35,394 nt of DNA, from assembly GCA_964479275.1 (NCBI GenBank), contig CAYZLR010000030.1, positions 1 through 35,394 of the forward strand. Direction: 5' to 3'. Source of the stretch: CALLPQ01 sp964479275 (GTDB lineage Bacteria > Pseudomonadota > Alphaproteobacteria > Caulobacterales > Parvularculaceae). The notes under the pieces are model-generated. The model searched no databases. It saw only the letters and a program-made list of their open reading frames with translations, and was not told where the DNA came from. The position numbers were made by a program, and so were the translations under genes. Shown piece after piece: positions 31,536 to 35,394 of this stretch (positions are counted from its first letter, which is position 1; every line of letters begins with the position of its first letter).

Positions 31536-31784
31536 TATCTAATAGTTGGGGACTGTCCGTAAACTGATTAAAATTCTGGCTAATTTGTAAGCGCTTAAAA
31601 AGAAACCACTCCAAGTACCGTATCGAAAGCTGTTTGACTGCTTAGTCTAAAAGGGCTATCCCCAACTATTAGATAAAAGTTGGGGAACTTCTACATTCAT
31701 GATATACTAATAAAATCAATGGACTACCGTCGGTATTCGTTGATGATTTAGGTTGGAGAGAAAAATTACTCCCTAACTATTAAT
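31536..31784. repeat. 17-bp inverted repeat and extra half-sites before recombinase 2
   Basis: TATCTAATAGTTGGGGA at 31536-31552 and its exact inverse at 31659-31675 flank 106 bp. A further AGTTGGGGA lies at 31678-31686, a near-copy TCCCTAACTATTAAT at 31770-31784, and TTGGGGA again just before the recombinase start. No gene lies in 31432-31810. This may be the recombinase's att site with arm and core sites, or a tight autoregulatory operator array. Part of the inner sequence (GGGGACTGTCCGTAAAC) resembles some IS ends, but no partner end was found. Confidence 0.6.
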
Positions 31785-31810
31785 TTATATTGTGTATTAC
31801 TTGGGGAAAT

Positions 31811-32446
31811 ATGATGCTATGCGAAGAGATCGAAATCCGTAATCCAAATCACCCAAAAAAAGGGTCAGTGATTAAGGTCGATCCCATAAAAGACATTAAG
31901 GCGATCAAGCGGATCAAAAAACTGCTTGATGATAAACCCCGTGATCTTTGTCTATTTTCCCTTGGTATCAATACTGCCTACCGCGCCAATGAGCTGTTAT
32001 CGATCACTGTAGATCAGGTTGATTATTTGAGGGCAGGGGATGTGTTGGAGCTGAAGCAGACCAAGACCAACAAATATCGCCCTATAACGCTTAACAATGC
32101 AGCAATCACCACTATTGACCAATGGTTGAAACATCACCCAGATAAAAGGCAAGGTACACCCCTGTTCTTGTCGGGAAGGGGTGAGAATGCCCTTACAGTC
32201 TCCAGTGTTTCCACCATGGTCAAAGAGTGGTGTGAAAATTCGGGGCTAAGGGGCAATTATGGAAGCCACACGCTTCGTAAGACGTGGGGTTTCCATCAGT
32301 TACGTGAGAACCGTGAAACCAAGCCTCACATGGTTCTACCGCTTCTCATGGATGCATACGGACATAGCAACCAGCAACAGACCTTGGATTATTTGTGTAT
32401 CCAGTCTGATGAGGTTGCAAACCTGTTCATGCAGGTAGAGCTTTAA
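31811..32446 (+). CDS. Minimal tyrosine recombinase, second copy
   Basis: 211 residues from ATG 31811 (GGGG-AAAT upstream). Only the catalytic domain is present. Visible residues: Arg58 in T-A-Y-R-A-N-E-L-L, Lys85 in K-Q-T-K-T-N-K-Y-R, His153 and Arg156 in H-T-L-R-K-T-W-G, His185 in Y-G-H-S, and nucleophile Tyr194 in T-L-D-Y-L. It differs from the copy at 7444-8031 in all linkers, so it is not a recent duplicate. It likely acts on the inverted repeats upstream. A toxin-antitoxin module follows, a frequent partner of recombinase-mobilised segments. Confidence 0.85.
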   Translation: MMLCEEIEIRNPNHPKKGSVIKVDPIKDIKAIKRIKKLLDDKPRDLCLFSLGINTAYRANELLSITVDQVDYLRAGDVLELKQTKTNKYRPITLNNAAITTIDQWLKHHPDKRQGTPLFLSGRGENALTVSSVSTMVKEWCENSGLRGNYGSHTLRKTWGFHQLRENRETKPHMVLPLLMDAYGHSNQQQTLDYLCIQSDEVANLFMQVEL

Positions 32447-32463
32447 CGCCTCAGAAAAACTTC

Positions 32464-32492
32464 TTGACAAAAATAGATAAAATATCTATTAT
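32464..32492 (+). promoter_or_regulatory. Strong promoter with operator for Phd/PemK-like pair
   Basis: -35 TTGACA (32464-32469) and -10 TATTAT (32487-32492) with 17-bp spacing. The spacer and flank hold a dyad, ATAGATA then TATCTAT, and a further TAGATA immediately after, which fits a Phd-type autoregulatory operator. Confidence 0.7.
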
Positions 32493-32514
32493 AGATAATA
32501 AGGAGATTAATATC

Positions 32515-32781
32515 ATGAGTGCCAAAGAACAAGTCACAGCGACAGAGTATCAGCAAAATGTTGGGTTGTATTTTGATAGAGCAACAGCTCGACCCCTCAA
32601 AATAACCAAGCACGGTAGGGCATCGCATGTTCTCTTATCGGCGGACGAATATGAGCGGTTAAAATCTTACGATACACGCGAGCATATCCATTCGCGGGAT
32701 CTTGATGATGGCTTCATTGAAGAACTCAAAGCGGCAAAGATGGATTCCAAACACAACGATCTCAACGCTGAACTTAAATAA
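32515..32781 (+). CDS. Phd/YefM-type antitoxin
   Basis: 88 residues from ATG 32515 behind AAGGAG; upstream open frame is the promoter. The N-terminus shows the Phd fold pattern (V-T-A-T-E-Y-Q-Q-N-V-G, then P-L-K-I-T-K-H-G-R-A-S-H-V-L-L-S-A-D-E-Y-E-R-L). The C-terminal part is disordered and charged, the toxin-wrapping segment. It neutralises and, with the toxin, autoregulates. It pairs here with a PemK/MazF-like toxin, a less usual partner. Confidence 0.85.
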   Translation: MSAKEQVTATEYQQNVGLYFDRATARPLKITKHGRASHVLLSADEYERLKSYDTREHIHSRDLDDGFIEELKAAKMDSKHNDLNAELK

Positions 32782-32784
32782 GTC

Positions 32785-33222
32785 GTGACAATTCCAAAAC
32801 CTGAAAACGGACTCGTAATTCGTTATGATTTTCTCTGGGGAGAGGAAAGCCGACGCGGACACGAAAGTGGTAAAGACCGCCCTTGTGCAATTGTTATTTC
32901 TTCAAAACCGAATGAAGAGGGAGATCAGGTTATTACTGTTGCTCCCATTACCCATACTGAACCGACAGCAGAAGACCTGGCGATAGAATTGCATCCACAG
33001 ACATGCCGTCGTCTGGGCTTAGATGATGAGCGTATGTGGATTAAAACAGATGAGCTCAATTTATTTACTTGGGAGGAGGGTAGGATACCTTTTGGTATAA
33101 CGCCCACTTCAAAAGGAAAGTGGTCGTACGGAATTCTACCTCCAGATACTTACAAGAAAATGATAGAAAGCATCATGGAACATCGACGCAAGGGCATTAT
33201 CGAATTTACTAATCGTGATTAA
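32785..33222 (+). CDS. PemK/MazF-like toxin
   Basis: 145 residues starting at GTG 32785, 3 bp after the antitoxin stop. N-terminal F-L-W-G-E-E-S-R-R-G-H-E then K-D-R-P-C-A-I-V-I matches the conserved basic pocket of the SH3-barrel MazF/PemK endoribonuclease family, followed by V-I-T-V-A-P-I-T-H. The last third is longer than canonical MazF. It probably cleaves mRNA when antitoxin is lost. The end overlaps the convergent gene by 14 bp. Confidence 0.75.
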   Translation: MTIPKPENGLVIRYDFLWGEESRRGHESGKDRPCAIVISSKPNEEGDQVITVAPITHTEPTAEDLAIELHPQTCRRLGLDDERMWIKTDELNLFTWEEGRIPFGITPTSKGKWSYGILPPDTYKKMIESIMEHRRKGIIEFTNRD

Positions 33223-33427
33223 AATCTCGAGGGGGTAGGGGTGATGGTGGCAAAGTGCAAAGCGCGTCCATACTATCCCCGAAATCAGCTTGCCACAGTG
33301 CATAGTCAAGAGCCTCTAATTCCCTGTAATCATCCTCGATTATTTTATCATTAACGCCGGCAGCTTCCATCATATCAGTTTTGATTGTGAGTTCTGCGCG
33401 TTTGCTTCTTAAAGTCTCGATATCCAT
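33209..33427 (-). CDS. Small unknown protein
   Basis: 72 residues, helical, with a Pro-rich end (L-P-P-S-P-L-P-P-R). Its 3' end overlaps the toxin gene by 14 bp convergently. It could be co-transcribed with the 53-residue gene upstream (33449-33610). No family recognised. Confidence 0.4.
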   Translation of the reverse strand: MDIETLRSKRAELTIKTDMMEAAGVNDKIIEDDYRELEALDYALWQADFGDSMDALCTLPPSPLPPRDFNHD

Positions 33428-33448
33428 ATTTTATTGTTGGGGTTTAGG

Positions 33449-33610
33449 TTATCTTAATTTGAACACACGCGCATATATATGATCGTCTGAATCTTGCCCG
33501 CTATCGAAAACAGCTAAGTTCCAATCGTTCCAAAGCTCGGATTGTTCACATTCTGGAAGGGCATCAAATTCGGCTTTTAATTCAGCGAGTGGTTTATATT
33601 CAAATTCCAT
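33449..33610 (-). CDS. Very small unknown protein (53 residues)
   Basis: An ATG at 33610 opens a 53-codon frame ending TAA at 33449. It encodes an acidic peptide rich in Trp and Asp (S-E-L-W-N-D-W-N-L-A-V-F-D-S), with a periodic pattern suggestive of a real small protein, for instance a DNA mimic or regulator. It is 21 bp upstream of the 72-residue gene on the same strand. No strong ribosome binding site is visible, so support is limited. Confidence 0.35.
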   Translation of the reverse strand: MEFEYKPLAELKAEFDALPECEQSELWNDWNLAVFDSGQDSDDHIYARVFKLR

Positions 33611-33685
33611 GCTTTGATGGTACAAAATAACATTTAAGGAATTGTTAAAATAAGCAGTATACGAATAATAATATTAAACGAAGTG

Positions 33686-34011
33686 ATGATGAAAAATACA
33701 CAGTCTATGGATATTCAGACAACAAGAAAAAGCCGATAGGCCTTGCTTATTTGACCAAGGGTGGTGACCTTTGTGTGCGCGCAGAAGAGATGCTCGATGC
33801 GGCAATAGTTGGACAGATGGTCAAGAATGGGATTTGTGTTGAAACGAGTAACGCCAAGAGTGTGCACAAGACTTTAGAAGATCGATCCGCAAAGCTGGCT
33901 AACATGGGTCTTAAGCCAAATCGCAGATCACATAATAACTTGCCTCGACGAGCTTATGCCCTGGTGTTACGCTGTGCCAACAGCATAACTGATCCTGATC
34001 GGTCGGGTTAG
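33686..34011 (+). pseudogene. Frameshifted small gene
   Basis: ATGATG at 33686 starts a frame that stops after 17 codons, while another frame is open from 33649 to 34011 without an ATG. One extra base in the A5 run at 33692-33696 would join them into a protein of about 108 residues beginning M-M-K-K-Y-T-V-Y-G-Y. The downstream frame contains N-N-L-P-R-R-A-Y-A-L-V-L-R. No family recognised. It may be a decayed gene, a sequencing slip in the A-run, or a programmed frameshift. TTG 33751 is an alternative start. Confidence 0.45.
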
Positions 34012-34064
34012 GCCGCAGTCAACGGACGGTCACTATTAAGGTAATATCACGCAGGAATCAAAAC

Positions 34065-34640
34065 ATGAGATTTATATTAGAAAAAATAAGAAGCCTACAT
34101 CGAGGCCGCCTCGCTCTCTTCATGACAATAATGTTTTCATCTGTTTTATTGTTAACTTCAGGATATTTAAGCAAAATTCCTGATATACTATATGACATTA
34201 GTAATAATACGTACACCGCAAAAAAAATTAATCACTATAAATCTATTGGAAAAACTGAAAGTGAAGTTCGCCAGGAACAATATGACCAACAGCAAGTTAG
34301 GTATCAAAAAAAGAAAGCTGAGGGGCTACCAACATGTACTGAAAGGTTCCGTTCATCAAATTGTGCGCAGAAGCCTGGCGAATTTTATGGAGTAGTTGTG
34401 CTTCCCGGAGATTATTCAATCAGTGAACATATAAGCGGTTTTGCAAAAACATTATATGACCTTCGTGGTCTATTTGGGATAATATTTATAATTACTATAC
34501 TTTGCTATGGGGGAGTGTTTATCGCGCCACTACTTAAAATGCGGCTCAGTTACAAAAAGTGTTTTGTTGACGTTAATTCGTATTACACCCTGATGACGCA
34601 GACAAAAATCCAGCGAATCATCAGGGTGATGTTATGTTGA
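34065..34640 (+). CDS. Two-helix membrane protein of unknown function
   Basis: 191 residues with transmembrane helices at about 16-36 and 140-164, flanking a charged soluble domain (Q-E-Q-Y-D-Q-Q-Q-V-R-Y) that carries two cysteines and is probably periplasmic. No family recognised. Its last codons contain one arm of an 11-bp inverted repeat (34586-34596 with 34618-34628), probably a terminator overlapping the coding end. Confidence 0.5.
   Translation: MRFILEKIRSLHRGRLALFMTIMFSSVLLLTSGYLSKIPDILYDISNNTYTAKKINHYKSIGKTESEVRQEQYDQQQVRYQKKKAEGLPTCTERFRSSNCAQKPGEFYGVVVLPGDYSISEHISGFAKTLYDLRGLFGIIFIITILCYGGVFIAPLLKMRLSYKKCFVDVNSYYTLMTQTKIQRIIRVMLC
34586..34628 (+). terminator. Inverted repeat at gene end
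   Basis: CACCCTGATGA at 34586-34596 and its inverse at 34618-34628 form an 11-bp stem around a 21-nt loop, inside the 3' end of the preceding gene. No T-run follows closely, so it is a weak terminator candidate or an mRNA-stability element. Confidence 0.4.
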
Positions 34641-34649
34641 TCCAGTTGG

Positions 34650-34838
34650 TTACTTTTTATCTCTTACAAAGTGGGGTCTGATGAGCCAGCTATAAATGAG
34701 GGCGCTAGAAATCACTATTAACGCAATCCCAGTATATCCTATTTGAAAAAATAAGTTCAGCAAAATACAACTAGCAATAACCGTTACCGAAAAAACCCAA
34801 TCAACTGGAAGCGCCTTTTGGAGTTTAAAAATTGTCAT
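34650..34838 (-). CDS. Small two-helix membrane protein
   Basis: 62 residues from ATG 34838 (GAGG upstream; the open frame begins at 34856). It is almost entirely hydrophobic, with two transmembrane helices (about 13-33 and 36-52) and a basic C-terminus (R-P-H-F-V-R-D-K-K). No family recognised. The gap to the next gene (34857-35025) holds an imperfect dyad CCACGC...GCGTGG (about 34936-34991). Confidence 0.45.
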   Translation of the reverse strand: MTIFKLQKALPVDWVFSVTVIASCILLNLFFQIGYTGIALIVISSALIYSWLIRPHFVRDKK

Positions 34839-35025
34839 AATCAATACCTCATTCAATGCAGGCAGCTACAAATAGTAAAATGGTTGTATTGAAAGATTCT
34901 TCAATATAAAAAGCGCCGCAGGTGTATAGCAACCACGCATGAGAAGCGAACAGACAACTATTTCACCTGTCAGTAAGCTTCAACACGCGTGGTTTATAGG
35001 CTTATGCCATACTTCAAAAATGAAT

Positions 35026-35214
35026 TTAACTACTCTTCCCAAACTTCAAATAAGATAAAGCAACTAATGTTGCAATTATGCTCGTTAGAATAGCTGATAA
35101 ACTACTTTTATTATCAATCGGTAATAATTGAAAAATAATCGTAACACAAACAGCAATTACCGAAGTTAGCAGCAGCACTATTAGAAGTTTTTTACCATTT
35201 TCATAAAGTTTCAT
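35026..35214 (-). CDS. Small two-helix membrane protein
   Basis: 62 residues from ATG 35214, set by GAGGGCG just upstream; the longer frame starting 35253 is less likely. Two transmembrane helices (about 9-29 and 37-54) with a polar turn (I-D-N-K-S-S) and a short basic tail. It shows the same topology as the neighbour at 34650-34838. Unknown function. Sequence 35215-35349 before the terminal repeat has no recognisable gene. Confidence 0.45.
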   Translation of the reverse strand: MKLYENGKKLLIVLLLTSVIAVCVTIIFQLLPIDNKSSLSAILTSIIATLVALSYLKFGKSS

Positions 35215-35349
35215 AACGCCCTCAGATGTATGTATATATAAACTCTTGCTCATTTAAAACAAGTCAAAAGGTTTTGTAAAATGTTCACTTTTCTACATAC
35301 TTTTAATCTTGGAAAAGTTCAATGAATTCTTCAGTTAACCCCCCAACAA

Positions 35350-35394
35350 TGACGAAACCCCGATAGCGCAGCCAGTTTTTATGTAACCATATTA
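35350..35394. repeat. Terminal inverted repeat, right copy (45 bp)
   Basis: The exact inverse of 10-54 and flush with the window end. See the left copy for the circular-hairpin and linear-end readings. Inside the repeat the neighbouring bases diverge at once, so the homology is limited to 45 bp. Confidence 0.9.

Noticed and set aside
31552..31570. GGGGACTGTCCGTAAAC as an insertion sequence end
   Set aside because: No matching inverted end, transposase or target duplication was found, so only the recombinase repeat is called.
1..35394. Hairpin-telomere linear plasmid of N15 type
   Set aside because: No protelomerase-like gene, and each end is not itself a palindrome; only the two ends are complementary to each other.

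Overview
The window reads as a plasmid-like mobile replicon, probably the whole replicon or nearly so. It carries a Rep_3-type initiator with 22-bp iterons, a ParA partition operon with palindromic sites, a MOBP-type relaxase with a MobC-like partner, a soluble TraG/VirD4-like coupling ATPase, ArdA, two toxin-antitoxin modules and a large accessory load. No rRNA, tRNA, chromosomal housekeeping gene, T4SS (VirB) gene or CRISPR array was seen, so it should be mobilizable rather than self-transmissible. The host is most likely a Gram-negative bacterium, given several lipobox lipoproteins and Sec signal peptides. An alphaproteobacterium is my guess from the VbhA/Fic pair beside the coupling gene and the style of the mobilization genes; composition is AT-rich to moderate. 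The two window ends carry a perfect 45-bp inverted repeat (10-54 and 35350-35394).

Layout. 1-4.1 kb: an envelope/toxin cargo block cut by three XerC/XerD (dif)-like 11-6-11 sites (80, 3177, 4061). It holds a DUF4760-like membrane protein, a secreted RHS-tail metzincin protease, a lipoprotein, a transglutaminase-like protein and another lipoprotein. 4.1-7.3 kb (minus strand): a small membrane protein, a heptad-repeat protein, a thermonuclease and two unknown proteins with hydrophobic segments. 7.3-10.3 kb (plus): a catalytic-domain-only tyrosine recombinase behind its own dyad repeats, an AbiJ-NTD3-like/PD-(D/E)XK candidate defence protein, a structured leader and ardA. 10.3-18.8 kb (minus): the mobilization operon, with MobC/TraC-like small protein, two large unknown proteins, a promoter/operator palindrome, two membrane proteins, the coupling ATPase, then a VbhA-like antitoxin and a Fic toxin. 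18.8-21.8 kb (plus): candidate oriT, mobC-like gene and relaxase. 21.8-24.5 kb (minus): three exported or lipidated proteins, one a beta-propeller. 24.5-27.2 kb (minus): par operon, rep and iteron origin. 27.7-31 kb (plus): SLOG protein, unknown proteins, GIY-YIG nuclease and a second thermonuclease. 31.5-35.4 kb: a second minimal tyrosine recombinase behind a 17-bp inverted repeat, a Phd/PemK-like toxin-antitoxin pair, small unknown genes and short membrane proteins.

How it fits together. Rep plus iterons replicate it, and ParA plus its small partner and palindromes segregate it. Phd/PemK and VbhA/Fic make loss costly. Relaxase, MobC and the coupling ATPase move it through a T4SS supplied in trans, and ArdA protects it on arrival. 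The most unusual features are: (i) a Fic toxin whose C-terminus ends in an Arg/Ser tail very like that of the relaxase, suggesting both are substrates of the same coupling protein; (ii) a coupling ATPase with no membrane anchor of its own, co-encoded with two membrane proteins; (iii) dif-like modules carrying an orphan RHS-type metalloprotease; and (iv) two minimal tyrosine recombinases, each preceded by its own inverted-repeat array.
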